DNA from: Chiridota heheva | Taxonomy: Eukaryota > Echinodermata > Holothuroidea > Apodida > Chiridotidae | Assembly (NCBI GenBank): GCA_020152595.1 | Contig: JAIGNY010002782.1 | Span: 173,501-237,500, forward strand | DNA: 64,000 nucleotides | Direction of reading: 5' to 3' | Shown: in pieces, positions 10,501-19,371 of the stretch | Position numbering within the stretch: position 1 is the stretch's first letter | How the letters are laid out: each line of letters begins with the position of its first letter | Notes under the pieces: model-generated | What the model saw: only the letters and a program-made list of their open reading frames with translations | What the model was told of the DNA's origin: nothing | Databases searched by the model: none | Program-made: the position numbers and the translations under genes

Positions 10501-13500
10501 TATGTCCTTGTTTTGTCAGCTTCGCATGATAGTGTAACGCCGTCAACCACTATACCACCACGTGATTGTTACGAACTCCTCCTGGACGGCTACGATGAGT
10601 CGGACGTGTACACGATCTGGCCTGAAAACTATCCCGAGCCTTTTTCGGTTTTCTGCGATATGGACACTGATGGAGGTGGATGGACCGTAAGTATTGCTTC
10701 TTGAAGTTGGAACTTATTTTTATCCTGTTGGCATTTAGGGTGAAACCTTAATCCTAAAGGATCACTCACATCCGTGATCCTTAAAGGAATTTTTCCATGG
10801 AATTTCATTTTAATATATTTGATAGAGTACATTAAAAGATACAGATTGGTGAAAAACCAAGTTAATATCTCATTCCTACAAGAAGTTATTGAAGTTTAAA
10901 GATTGTTCTTATCTGCGTAAAAGAAATGTTGAGTCCAACTGTCCAAGTCATCTTTATAATGTCATTACATCACTTGTGTTCTATTCTTTATGTATTTCTC
11001 TAAAAATTAATTTCGTATAATTGGAAACAATTTTTTCTTCTTTAAAATTATTAAGAATAGTGTAGAATAAAATTTACAATAATGTTTTCCAATCTGTTCT
11101 CAGTTGTAACTTATATTAAAATAATGAAAAAAATTGGCGGTTAATTTTCAAAGCAATACAAAAAGATTATTACAGAAAGTGCTGTGATGACATCATAATG
11201 ATGACTTAGACTCAGTACAAAAGTCATTCTTATGCGAGCAAGAAAAATCTTTAAGAGTTTAAGGCTAAATAACTTCTTCTAAGAATGAGATATAAACATG
11301 TTTTTCTAACAGATACATCAAATTGAAAATCCATGGAAATATTACTTAACGATTACGGCATTTTAAAGTAGTGTTAATACGCCATTAAGTCCAGTGCACG
11401 ATATATGCTATAAGTCTCTACTGTATCGAATAAGTTCCATAGCTGCAACAGGAACTTTAACTGCATTATTGGAAATAAAAAAAGGAAATGTTTTAAAATG
11501 TTACAAGTTTCTACAAAATATACGGAGGTTCAAGGAATCCATTTTCACCCCGTTGTCGTAAAAATGTGTCTTAAATGCCAATGATTACTGTGTTTTAAAA
11601 TTTAGCACTGTTGTTCAATACTAATGCCTTTCAATTAAGGAATGAAAATGGTGTCAGCTCTTGGATAATAAATTGTTCTAGAATACATAAGTAAGGAACA
11701 CTTAGTGTTCCATAAGTTTTTCCTGGACTTAGGTATCCCAAGCACTGCATGGTGGTGCTATATGAAGAACGTATCACCAGAAAATAATCAACGAAACAGA
11801 AAGGCTCCAACAAGGAAGAGCGAGCGAGCGAACGGAAAATGAACTGATGATGAAACGGTGGGATGGCAAGGAATATATACGAAAATAGACACGTTGCAGA
11901 CTAGAATACAACTAAGAGTGTGTATATTTTAGTTTGTGGAGTCAATCTTACAAATACTTTGTCTGTGTTGGAAGACTTGTGTATATCGTAAAGCGGGCAA
12001 TTGAATTACCAGACGCGTAATCTTACAAAGATGCTTCCCTGATGTATTGCCTCGCTTTGGTTGGCCTTTACCAGTTCGGTTCGTACCGCCGATCGGGGGA
12101 CTCAATTAGTCCCCCGATCGGGAGACTCAAGCAAGCGCACTGAGCTCACAGTGATATAAGGAAGCCGCTATTTCATTGTGAAGTTTCAGTCATAGACGCT
12201 TATCAGTCCTTTCATTGAAGGTTTGTAACGAAGTTTGCTTTCTTCATGTTCAATTTCGCGAAAGTAAAATAACTTCGTTACTATTACGCAGTTATTGCTA
12301 AATACTTTCAGAAAATGTTGTTAAAGCGCGACTGCCTAACGGCAACACATAATAAGAATTCATAGCTTTTCTTCAAATTTCTCGAAAACCACACAGTGAA
12401 TTTTAAAAGCGCTAGGTGAAAAGATTATTTATATGCCATTATTTCAAATCGTGAAGAAAAATTTGAGCCCTTATTCGCAGTGGTAAGTTGAGTTCCGCGC
12501 TCGAAATGTGTCTGATTCTTATCTTATTCCTATACAAACTTTGAAGTTGGATAGATACATTGTGGGATACTTCTGTAAAGGATATCCCGATCGGGAGAAC
12601 AAAACTGTTCTCCCGATCGGGGGTACGAACCGGACTGTTTACATTCGCTTTAATCTGTTAATTTACATTATCACTATAAATGAAATTGTGCGTGAATGTG
12701 TCTACGTACGGTATGTTTGTATCTTCTCCCATATATAATTCAATAACATATTTTTTGTTAATATGGGAGAAATTTTCTCTTCATAGGTGTTTCAAAAAAG
12801 GGTGAATGGTACGATTCCATTCTATCGAAAATGGGATCACTACGTTAAAGGCTTTGGTTCTGTCCAACACGAGTTTTGGCTTGGACTTGACAAGATTTAT
12901 GCACTCACCTCGCAGAAACTTAATGTCTTACGAGTAGATCTGAGAGATTTTGCAAAAAGTAGGAGATTTGCAGAGTATGACTATTTTCGCCTCGGGGAAC
13001 CAGAGACTTTTTATGAACTTATCATTGGTCGATATTCTGGTGATGCGGGTAAGCAAAGTTGATGTGACTATTCGTTTATGTGATGTTTGACTAACGTAGA
13101 TCATGGGTATAGGGCACGGGGGATTGACAGGGGAGGCCCATCAAAAAAGAGTAAACTAAGGTAGAAACGTCCAGAAAATATTTTAAAAGTCAAAATTTGG
13201 AGATGATGACCTGTTTGTTTTGTTCTCCAGTTAATTATAGCCTCTGAATATACTGTTATTTTAAAGAATTTGTTTATTCAGGTCATCGGCAACCCCAGAT
13301 AAGAAAGGCTTGCTAATTCCCGGTAAATGTGTAAGTTACCAGGAGGTGCCATTTTAAACGAATTTTATAATTCCTGAAGAAACTAAGAGCTCAAATAAAT
13401 ATTTATGTTTTGCTTTATTTTACATCTTGTTTCTAGAATCCAAACAATGGGGTATTGCAGTCGCCAAGGGTTGATCAAAACTAAATTTAAAGAAGGATAC

Positions 13501-16500
13501 AATTTCAGTGACAGTTCTAGCCAATCAGTTTTTGTTTTCGTTATTTGTATAGATTTACCAATGGATGAAAAGCCTGGGGATCTTTATCTGTGGGAAGGGA
13601 GGGGTTAAAATGAATTGAGTGGGGAAAATGCAAAGGTTAGGTCACTTGGGAAATTACCTTCATTTATGATCTTAAAAAGTTAATATGTTTCTGTGAAAGC
13701 ACGAAAGAATCATACGCGATTTTGGCAGCTTCTCTATAAAGTGGTAAACTGGTAAATCAGATATTAGGGGATCTGTTTATATAAACTACTGTGTTAAATC
13801 AAACCGTCGAAAAACGAAATAAAGCTTACAACCTGACAACTGTAATATGACGTCAAATAACAATTTGATCAGTTTATTATTGTGTAGCACTTAACACTTG
13901 TAAAATATTCAACATTGTTTGCTTTAAAAATTCAGGAAAACGAGAAATAGAGAAGCGAAAGGGCTTAAAGGCCATCTACCGTCATTAAAATGTGGCGGCG
14001 TACATTTTACTGATTCCACAACAATAACTGATCATTGGCCTATGTGACAGTAATTACGGTATTTCGATCAATCAAAACACGCGAATTTGAATATATTAAC
14101 CTCCACGTTTGAGACGATAACTGGCCTTTGATGCTTATGATCATCAACGATGACATTGCCACTGATGACATTGTAAACGCTGGCGATCCAGCGCAGCTAA
14201 AACAGTACATATTGCCTTCACATGCCTTCATAGACCGACATATCTTGGCGTCAAACTGGACCGCACGCTCATCTTCAAATTCCACCTCCATAAAGAATAC
14301 TCTGCCGAAATTCAGACCAGAAATAACTTCATGATCCACAAACTCGCCGGTAGCACCAGTGCATGGAGCAAATGCAAAGAAACTTCAGTTCGCTAATCAG
14401 CACTGGCCGTCTCTTACTCATCATCCGATTACATGTGCTCCAGTCTGGAGGAACTCTATACAAATACTAGCCTCGTTGATGGCCAAATTAACAACGCCGT
14501 GAGAACCAAGGACTGATTGACTCCCAGCTCTGAGTATCATTGCCCCTCCAGACATCCGAAGAGAGGTTACCATATCAAGGCTGGTCCTTAAGACAATATC
14601 CAATCCTAAGCTACCTCTGCTCAGTGACATTGAACTTCCATCTAAGGCCCTGACTCAAATCCAGAAAATCAATCTGATACAATCTACTGGACAGCATGGG
14701 AACTGCAGACGACGTGACGTAAACAGTGGGTCCAAACCGACGTCCCGCACAAATTCAAGTTTACGGACCTCAACACCAACCTGGGTTTGGACCTCCTCCG
14801 AGGTAAATATAACCTTTCTTAACCGGTTCCGCACTGATACGGGGCCCATGTCGCAGCAGCCTTTACAAGTGGCAACATGATGCATCACCACTCTGCGACT
14901 GTGGCGAACCCCAGACGATTCACGACATGGTGGACAATTTCTCACATTGTTGTCTTAATGGTGGCATCACAGTCCTTCACCAGGCTGAGGAACTGGCTTG
15001 GCCGTCAACTGGCTTACGGATTTTACTAAGAGTTCGCCATAGCATACGACATCATCATTACCTTGTCAGGTGACCTTCAGCTACTCGCTATGGGAGTATA
15101 GGGACTTGATTTGATAAACCAAATTACTTCTTGCTTTACTAAACATAATCTATAGTGTCCCCTCCCTGAGCTATACAAGCCAATTTATTACTTTTCCTTT
15201 TTATCTTACCCGATGTCACTTTTAACTGAACACATCTATGTTGTCAGTTTGTATAATTCATAGTTTACCTGTCATCCTTCAGGCAGTCAGGTAAATTGCT
15301 GAATTGGCTCGCAATGATTAATATATTTCATGCGGCATGAAAATTGCAATCACGAGTTCATTTGGAACTATACGTTTTGTTTCCATTTCACAGTTGATTC
15401 TATGGCCTACAGCAAATATTTACCATTCACCACGTACGGTGCGGACCACGACCTTCACGCAAGAAACTGCGCTAAACTCATATAAGGTGCGTGGTGGTAT
15501 AACAGTTGCCACCATGCGAACTTGAATGGTCCGTACTACTCAGGACCCTCAGCTGCTAATGTCCTGATTGAGTGGAAAAGGTGGAAAGGAACATAATACT
15601 CCCTCCAACAACCGGAAATGATAATACGTCCTGTACCACTTCAAGATAAAGCTATCGAGCACAAGGCTGTGTGAATCTGCACACAGATTTTCTTTTAATA
15701 AAGTGATCGATATAATAAACTTATACCTTAAATGTCGAAAACAATCAATTCTACGACATCTGTAATAATCACGGGCCATGATAGCCCAAGTAAACTTTTT
15801 AAAATAGCATTAATTAAAAGTGTACATAAACATAAGATATCGAATCCACACACGGCAATCCTCATTGTTGCCCTTTTTCGATGTTAGGGTTATCAGGTTA
15901 TGGGATATAGAGTTAAATGTTTGACAACAGCGATGTATTGAATGATGGGGACGGGAGAAATACCTCCAATAATTCACTTGAAAATAAAATTGTAATTAGC
16001 AACCTTTGGCAGAATACGAAATATGGATTACAATTCATTCGATCCTCAGCTGAGCATACTGTAGATGGTGACTGATGTCATGATGCGTGGTAGAACTGTC
16101 ACTGTCGGCCGATATGATACGGTTGCTATTTCCAAATCAAAGATGTTCTCCCCATATATAGTTAACATTTTCAGGTGTGGTATCTTTCAGAATATCAGCA
16201 CGTCATATCGTATTTCAATCATTGTTAGCATCACGACGGCCATCATAAACGATTTTATTTTACATGAGTTGAATTGAATAGTCAATATATTAAGCTATAT
16301 TCAGACATTTTGAATACACATGATTGAAGTTGCAGTGCATTGAAGCTGCAGTGCATCTATATCTCGGTTTTTCCTGTCTTCCTTATCGAGCACTACGTTT
16401 ACGCTGGTGTAATGATTCGAAGCATTCGTCTTCACATTTAACGGCAAAAAAAGATATTTGCAAAGAGATGCGAGAATATCCAAATTACTACTTATGACAA

Positions 16501-18130
16501 CTAAGTTTGAAAGCACGATAGCTCTGTGGTGGGGAGAGCGAGAGCGCAAAAATATTTTCAGACAGCAAACTGGTTGTGATTCTGTGGTGAGAAACGGAGA
16601 GAGCAAAAAGTATACTATGCTGTTTGCGATTCACAACACCATGATGCAGGCGTACGCGCTAGTATCCGTGTATCATAAGCTGATAGTCCAGCATATTTTC
16701 CAATTATCATGGAATTACAGCCCATCCGTTCCTGATCCTTCAGCGTAGACAGGAACAAAGCGCGGAATTACAGCCCATCCGTTCCTGGTCCTTCAGCATA
16801 GACAGGAACAAAGCGCGGAATTACAGTCCATCCGTTCCTGGTCCTTCAGCATAGACAGGAACAAAGCGCGGAATTACAGCCCATCCGTTCCTGATCCTTA
16901 AGCATAGACAGGAACAAAGCGCTTATCAATAGTTAATTCGGCCGAATTATTCTGGAGTATCTAGAATACTGGAACACACATTTCGTGCACATGATGGCGG
17001 TTTGATGCTGTGAAGTGTATGATCAAATTAACCGTAATTATCTCTAATGAATACTTAAAACACTTGTGATATTAGCCAAAACACGCCAATACTTTTCGAC
17101 CAAGAGCTCCCGCCAATCAATCAGGAAAGAACTAAGATACTCTAGAGAAGTAACTTTTATTTACTGATGTAAGATATTTTTAGAAAGAAAAAGAAAGTTT
17201 CAATTACTAAGAAAAGTTCAGTTAGATTTCAATAAAATATGCTAACAATTGTGTGACGTCACACAATTTGTCATGTTTTTTTACATCTTTTTATAGTAAT
17301 TTGTGATAACTTTAAAATTCCATATCTCCAACATTGATACAATAATAGATGGCGTTGTTTGATAAAACAACTACAACTGTACAACGGGCTTTGTAGTTCG
17401 ACCGATGTGTTTGCAAATATGTCAATGAACTTCTCGTTCAGAATTACTCAACTGCTCAAGCCTAACAACCTATTTGGTAGTTTCTTCTATTTTGACGGTC
17501 GCATTTAACAATCTAGTTTTTTCGTAACTTATCGTTCCGTGAACGTCCCACAGGCATGACAGGTTGCGATTGTCAATTGTTTGAAATTTCCGAGTTATGG
17601 GGCCCTGTATTTAATTTCAATGGATTCTAGGGCCCAAAAGCATGGACCCTGCAGATTGTTGAGTAGAGTCCGTTCGAATGGTTCTCTCTCACTATTTAAA
17701 GGCCATATCGTGATTAAAATGTGGCGGCGTACAGTTTATTCCAGACCAACCGGGCGATCCTCCGAAAGCCCAACTGACCAGTATTGCCCCTGCTCAGTAT
17801 GCATAGGTCATACGACATGATAATTGCAATAACAAGTTTATTTGGATCTATACATTTTCCTTCTATTTCACAGCTGATTCTATGGCTTACAGCAAGTATT
17901 TACCATTCAGCACGTACGATGCGGACCACGACCTTAATGGAGGCAACTGTGCGAAAAACATGAAAGGTGCGTGGTGGTATAACAGTTGCCACCATGCGAA
18001 CTTGAACGGTCCGTACTTCTCAGGAGCCTCAGCTGCTAATGTCCTGATTGAGTGGAAAGGGTGGAAAGGAACGTCATACTCCCTCCAACGAACGGAAATG
18101 AAAATACGTCCTGTACCACTTCAAGATTAA
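1378..18130 (+). CDS. Fibrinogen-related domain (ficolin-like) protein gene, five predicted exons
   Basis: Predicted join: 1378-1518, 2675-2762, 10520-10686, 12787-13048, 17874-18130. The total is 915 nt, i.e. 304 residues plus TAA, with all splice phases compatible (0, 1, 0, 1). Residues 1-90 form a polar, weakly helical stalk without cysteine. Residues 91-304 form a full-length fibrinogen C-terminal domain, close to the family's usual 210-230. Visible hallmarks are RDC at 91-93, FCDMDTDGGGWT at 121-132, VFQKRVNG at 133-140, EFWLGLDKI at 161-169, the calcium-site D237-x-D239, and NCA/WWYNSCH/NLNG at 244-265. The expected disulfides are C93-C122 and C245-C258. The family is mostly secreted and binds acetylated or other glycans in innate recognition, clotting or adhesion. 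The ligand here is unknown. No signal peptide is visible, so the first exon is probably missing and the N-terminus is uncertain. Confidence 0.85.
1519..2674 (+). other. Intron 1 of the FReD gene
   Basis: A 1156-bp AT-rich intron from gtaaat to a tract ending in tttacatgtag. I see no repeat or exon in it. Confidence 0.5.
2675..2762 (+). CDS. FReD gene, predicted exon 2 (stalk)
   Basis: An 88-bp exon after a pyrimidine-rich acceptor (ctctttacatgtag). It encodes 29 residues from MPENVNSTIEPEL, with one N-x-S/T sequon (NST), and ends on the first base of a codon. That G joins CT at the start of exon 3 to give Ala, keeping the frame open. The donor (gttggt) is weak, so the exact 3' edge is less sure than the exon itself. 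Confidence 0.55.
3130..3813 (+). repeat. Left arm of an inverted segmental repeat
   Basis: This segment is repeated in reverse complement at 9583-10262. Shared landmarks include the ATGTTCATTATAGCATA region (3308 on), the CAGATCCATAGCTGATTCAG region (3372 on), the GTTCGTATTCCCGAACTTTG region (3532 on) and the start of the GATCGG-type MITE at 3605. The shared MITE insertion means the segment was duplicated after that MITE arrived. The match ends where the retrotransposon block begins in the right arm. Confidence 0.8.
3605..4192. mobile_element. MITE with CAGTYCGG ends and GATCGG-rich subtermini
   Basis: About 588 bp. The left end is CAGTTTGGTTCGTACCGCCG. The right end reads, in reverse complement, CAGTCCGTTCGTACCCCCGA. 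Both subtermini carry CCCGATCGGG palindromes. The flanks ATACA (3600-3604) and ATAAA (4193-4197) match at four of five bases, an aged version of the 5-bp duplication seen at 12072-12637. The interior is AT-rich and has no coding potential. Confidence 0.75.
4640..5255 (+). mobile_element. 3' end of a non-LTR retrotransposon (decayed)
   Basis: The open stretch 4762-5061 encodes RLSGHDLRVGTGRW followed by a C-x2-C...C motif (RICVLCDLGFVEDTF, LLVCPFY). This resembles the zinc-binding C-terminal tail of many aquatic-animal endonuclease-reverse transcriptases. The coding stretch ends at 5061-5063. It is followed by a 3' UTR-like segment with a GGGCCGGGGGC motif and ends near GAGGAAATAAAA. It is truncated at the 5' side, with no RT domain left. 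Confidence 0.6.
5372..5455 (+). repeat. Short third copy of the inverted-arm sequence
   Basis: The TTTGTCATGCAAATTTGAAT stretch, followed by AAGAGTTTAAGCAGTATGTT, repeats the left-arm sequence beginning at 3136 in the same orientation. The related right-arm end lies at about 10195-10262 in reverse. It directly precedes the ORF1 remnant that starts near 5465. Confidence 0.6.
5465..6734 (+). pseudogene. Non-LTR retrotransposon ORF1 (gag-like, zinc knuckle), broken
   Basis: The reading switches between frames. Recognisable parts are a SKGVIRTRDLAYLTNEDLL-type segment (about 5775-5835), a TLPSYITAGYLRITVAP segment (5935-5990), a degenerate first CCHC knuckle (about 6005-6050) and a second one, RCGNCGASDND (6058-6090), followed by DCPTWLQEKRI. 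These are ORF1 features of I/Nimb/Jockey-type elements and bind the element's RNA. A proline/serine-rich linker and a basic stretch (NRSQRKRHRSKKKK) follow. The copy stops at 6734 just before the endonuclease. Several frameshifts and stops make it non-functional. Confidence 0.75.
7995..8741. mobile_element. hAT-type MITE inserted in a retrotransposon endonuclease
   Basis: A 747-bp element flanked by perfect 8-bp duplications CCCACAGG (7987-7994 and 8742-8749). The ends are CGGTGGCGCCGCAACG and, in reverse complement, CAGTGGCGCCGTCACG, close to the CAGNGGCG ends common in hAT elements. The interior has three diverged direct repeats of about 240-260 bp, starting near 8010, 8246 and 8502. Each has a GGCATGGG motif, and two carry GGAGCGAAGCCCCGGGAA-like cores. 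There is no transposase. It splits the endonuclease coding sequence, which would be contiguous without it, so it is younger than that retrotransposon. Confidence 0.88.
9466..9540 (+). repeat. G-rich simple repeat (GACGTGGGGGG)n
   Basis: Imperfect runs of GGGACGTGGGG lie at the ORF1 side of the minus-strand retrotransposon. The homologous place in the plus-strand copy (6464-6484) is the C-run CCCCCCCCCCCCACCCCGTC, so it is an expanded low-complexity part of ORF1. Confidence 0.7.
9583..10262 (-). repeat. Right arm of the inverted segmental repeat
   Basis: Reverse-complement copy of 3130-3813, including the left part of the GATCGG-type MITE (9583-9800) and its original flank. The similarity stops at about 9583, where the retrotransposon block and its G-rich repeat begin. 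The arms are about 6 kb apart and could form a large foldback. Confidence 0.8.
10520..10686 (+). CDS. FReD gene, predicted exon 3 (start of the fibrinogen domain)
   Basis: A 167-bp exon between acceptor ccttgttttgtcag and a consensus donor gtaagt. A Thr/Ser/Pro linker (SVTPSTTIPP) leads into RDCYELLLDGY and then FCDMDTDGGGWT, the classic opening of a fibrinogen C-terminal domain. The two cysteines (residues 93 and 122 of the predicted protein) form the family's first disulfide. An exon border after GGGWT is common in this family. Confidence 0.93.
10687..12786 (+). other. Intron 3 of the FReD gene
   Basis: A 2100-bp AT-rich intron. Apart from the MITE at 12072-12637 I see no named feature. 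The stretch 10700-12060 appears unique and non-coding. Confidence 0.7.
12072..12637. mobile_element. MITE with CAGTYCGG ends and perfect 5-bp TSD
   Basis: A 566-bp element. The left end is CAGTTCGGTTCGTACCGCCG and the reverse-complemented right end is CAGTCCGGTTCGTACCCCCG. TTTAC flanks both sides (12067-12071 and 12638-12642). CCCGATCGGG palindromes sit at both subtermini. The interior matches the copy at 3605-4192. This copy has the cleanest ends of the family and lies 150 bp upstream of exon 4. Confidence 0.88.
12787..13048 (+). CDS. FReD gene, predicted exon 4 (middle of the fibrinogen domain)
   Basis: A 262-bp exon between acceptor ctcttcatag and donor gtaagc. It begins VFQKRVNGTIPFYRKW, directly continuing GGGWT, and contains the EFWLGLDKI block, the LRVDLRDF strand and YELIIGRYSGDA. 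It ends on the first base of an Ala codon completed by exon 5. No internal stops are present, and length and order match the family. Confidence 0.93.
13970..14060 (+). repeat. Copy of sequence upstream of the last FReD exon
   Basis: AAAATGTGGCGGCGTACA and its surroundings recur at about 17700-17760, upstream of the last exon. With 15330-15660 it marks a duplicated block (intron end plus last exon) later split by the RT fragment at 14100-15060. Confidence 0.7.
14100..15060 (+). pseudogene. Decayed non-LTR reverse-transcriptase C-terminal fragment
   Basis: In shifting frames it reads YLGVKLDRTLIFKFHLHK (from about 14238), a RNNFMIHKLAGSTSAW segment, ALAVSYSSSDYMC and then NNAVRTKD. At the end are CDCGEPQTIHDMV (about 14901) and HQAEELAWPSTGL. 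These match the thumb and C-terminal zinc-tail region of jockey/RTE-like reverse transcriptases. Stops and frameshifts are frequent, and the palm with its catalytic box is absent. It lies inside the duplicated intron-plus-exon block, so it was inserted after that duplication or moved with a broken block. Confidence 0.65.
15394..15650 (+). pseudogene. Dead tandem duplicate of the last FReD exon
   Basis: Nearly the same as exon 5 (17874-18130), including the acceptor (ttccatttcacag) and about 60 bp of upstream intron. It carries an in-frame TAA where exon 5 has the Met-Lys after NCAKN, and a second stop where exon 5 reads GTSYSL. It also lacks the terminal TAA (GATAAA instead of GATTAA) and has Gly for the first Asp of the DxDxD calcium loop. 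If spliced in, it would end the protein just after the second-disulfide Cys. The splice acceptor still looks usable, so low-level use cannot be excluded. Confidence 0.88.
16711..16922 (+). repeat. 53-bp minisatellite, four units
   Basis: Four consecutive 53-bp units start at 16711, 16764, 16817 and 16870, differing at only a few positions. Each unit contains the short inverted pair GTTCCTG...CAGGAAC around a loop of about 16 bases, so the array could form repeated small hairpins. No spacer structure or cas genes are present, so it is not a CRISPR. Confidence 0.92.
16935..17280 (+). repeat. Dispersed repeat, copy 1 (ACACGCC...TTTTCGACCAAGAGC family)
   Basis: Related to 20505-21265 (same strand) and 32895-33127 (reverse). 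Shared parts are the ATTATTCTGSAGT-CTAGAA start, the GGAACACAC-TTTCGTGCAC segment, CTTTTCGACCAAGAGC, and ATCAATCAGGARAGAACTAAG. It is likely a decayed transposon copy of unknown class. Confidence 0.65.
17874..18130 (+). CDS. FReD gene, last exon (calcium site and C-terminus)
   Basis: A 257-bp exon after acceptor ttctatttcacag, running to TAA at 18128-18130. It encodes FSTYDADHDLNGGNCA, then GAWWYNSCHHANLNG, and ends with SYSLQRTEMKIRPVPLQD, the canonical end of the fibrinogen domain. Asp237 and Asp239 align with the calcium-ligand Asp pair of fibrinogen gamma and ficolins. C245-C258 is the second disulfide. All hallmarks are intact, unlike the duplicate at 15394. Confidence 0.94.
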
Positions 18131-18880
18131 CGGTATATGGAAGTACTGTATAGAGGCAAAGTTAGCTTAGTTGCTTTAAATTATATTAAAAACCATCATA
18201 ATAGCAAAAACTGTCATCAACATCGGCTAAGAATTAACCAATATACAATTTTATTGATGTATTACAGCGCGACCTTGGTAATTCGAAGTTTCTTTTGTAA
18301 ATCTTTTGTTTTAAAAATGTCTATAAAAATTCTTTGAAATGGTGCAGCAAATTCTAACCAAAAACTTCTGCCCCCAAGAAAATTCTAGCTGAATTAAATG
18401 TTCTCACTATTTTCAGTTACAGAGGTTTAGGAAAGAAATTTGTTGAATTACATACAGATTTGATATGAAACTGATCTGAGTCAGATTCCAATATTGATAG
18501 TCTATCAACCAATAAAGAAATGGCTACATGTCCATATACCTTTAAGATATCTAAGCTGTGTACACCTTCCTTTGATTTTTGCATGTTTCAGCGAGTACTT
18601 ACGTGACACGTGGTAACAGTTTTAAGTTGACCAAAGAGTTATCACGTTTGGTATTCGGCGTTTTAGTTTTTTGCAATGAGTTGTTCATGAGTGAAATGGT
18701 AGACTTGAGTGGGTGGTTAGCTCCATTTCTATTCACAATTTCAAAGTCAACATTGATAACTTCATTTCTACCGCTGGACGTCTTTGATATTTTGTATTTT
18801 CATCTCATGATCCACGTATACATAAATTTGGGGATAAGATAGTCACTTTGCTGTATAGGCAAATAAATGCCTATACCTCC
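18131..18880 (+). other. 3' UTR and downstream region of the FReD gene
   Basis: AT-rich sequence after the stop codon. An AATAAA hexamer lies at 18511-18516 in CAACCAATAAAGAAATGG, giving a plausible 3' UTR of about 400 bases. Nothing else is recognised before the AGGTCA repeat region. Confidence 0.5.
18511..18516 (+). terminator. Candidate polyadenylation signal AATAAA
   Basis: Canonical hexamer about 380 bases after the FReD stop codon. The hexamer alone is frequent in AT-rich DNA, so this is only a candidate. Confidence 0.4.
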
Positions 18881-18899
18881 TACACTACATGGCCACCCC

Positions 18900-19371
18900 C
18901 TTGATATTAGGGCATTGGTGGGGCCAACCCTCATATAATGACCTCATATTAAGGGCCATAAATTTTTGGAACGGGACAAAATTTGGTGATTTTTGCGTCT
19001 GTCCGTGTGTTTGGGTGTGTATGTAAAAGTGTGTGTGTGCGCGCGCGCATGTATGCGTATGTAACCATTAATTTTGTGTCGCTTATAACTCCCAAACTAT
19101 CATAAACATGAACCAAAATTAGTGGACGGGTACCCCTAGCTCGGAATTGTTGTCGTCAAGGTTTTCGGGTACAAAGGTCACAGGTCAACTTGGGACAAGT
19201 GTTTGGTGATGGCTGTATCTTTTGTAGGAATTACTTGGTATCTTTACAAATTGCATAGGTGAGTAGAGTTTAACATTCTAACAAAACTTTGAAATAATTG
19301 GAAGTCAAAGGTCATGGGTCAAAGGTCAAATGATTGCTTTTTATGCAAAATTTGGCGAAGTAATTTGAATG
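18900..19371 (+). repeat. Leading part of the AGGTCA-rich repeat region
   Basis: Contains a short GTGTGTGTGCGCGCGCGC microsatellite (about 19031-19048) and scattered GGTCA half-sites (for example AGGTCACAGGTCA near 19166). A GGGTCAAAGGTCA direct repeat lies at 19316-19328. There is no coding potential. Confidence 0.6.

Larger units (their letters stand above)
2763..10519 (+). other. Intron 2 of the FReD gene, full of transposable elements
   Basis: A 7757-bp intron. It holds an inverted segmental repeat, MITE copies, one short retrotransposon tail and a tail-to-tail pair of broken non-LTR elements, each listed separately. The remaining unique stretches (2763-3130, 4200-4640, 10263-10519) show nothing I can name. 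Confidence 0.6.
13049..17873 (+). other. Intron 4 of the FReD gene
   Basis: A 4825-bp intron. It holds a dead duplicate of the last exon, a decayed reverse-transcriptase fragment, a 53-bp minisatellite and a dispersed repeat, each listed separately. The stretches 13050-13970 and 15660-16700 otherwise show nothing I can name. Confidence 0.7.

Noticed and set aside
16711-16922. CRISPR-like array
   Set aside because: Units are contiguous with no unique spacers, there are no cas genes, and the window is eukaryotic.
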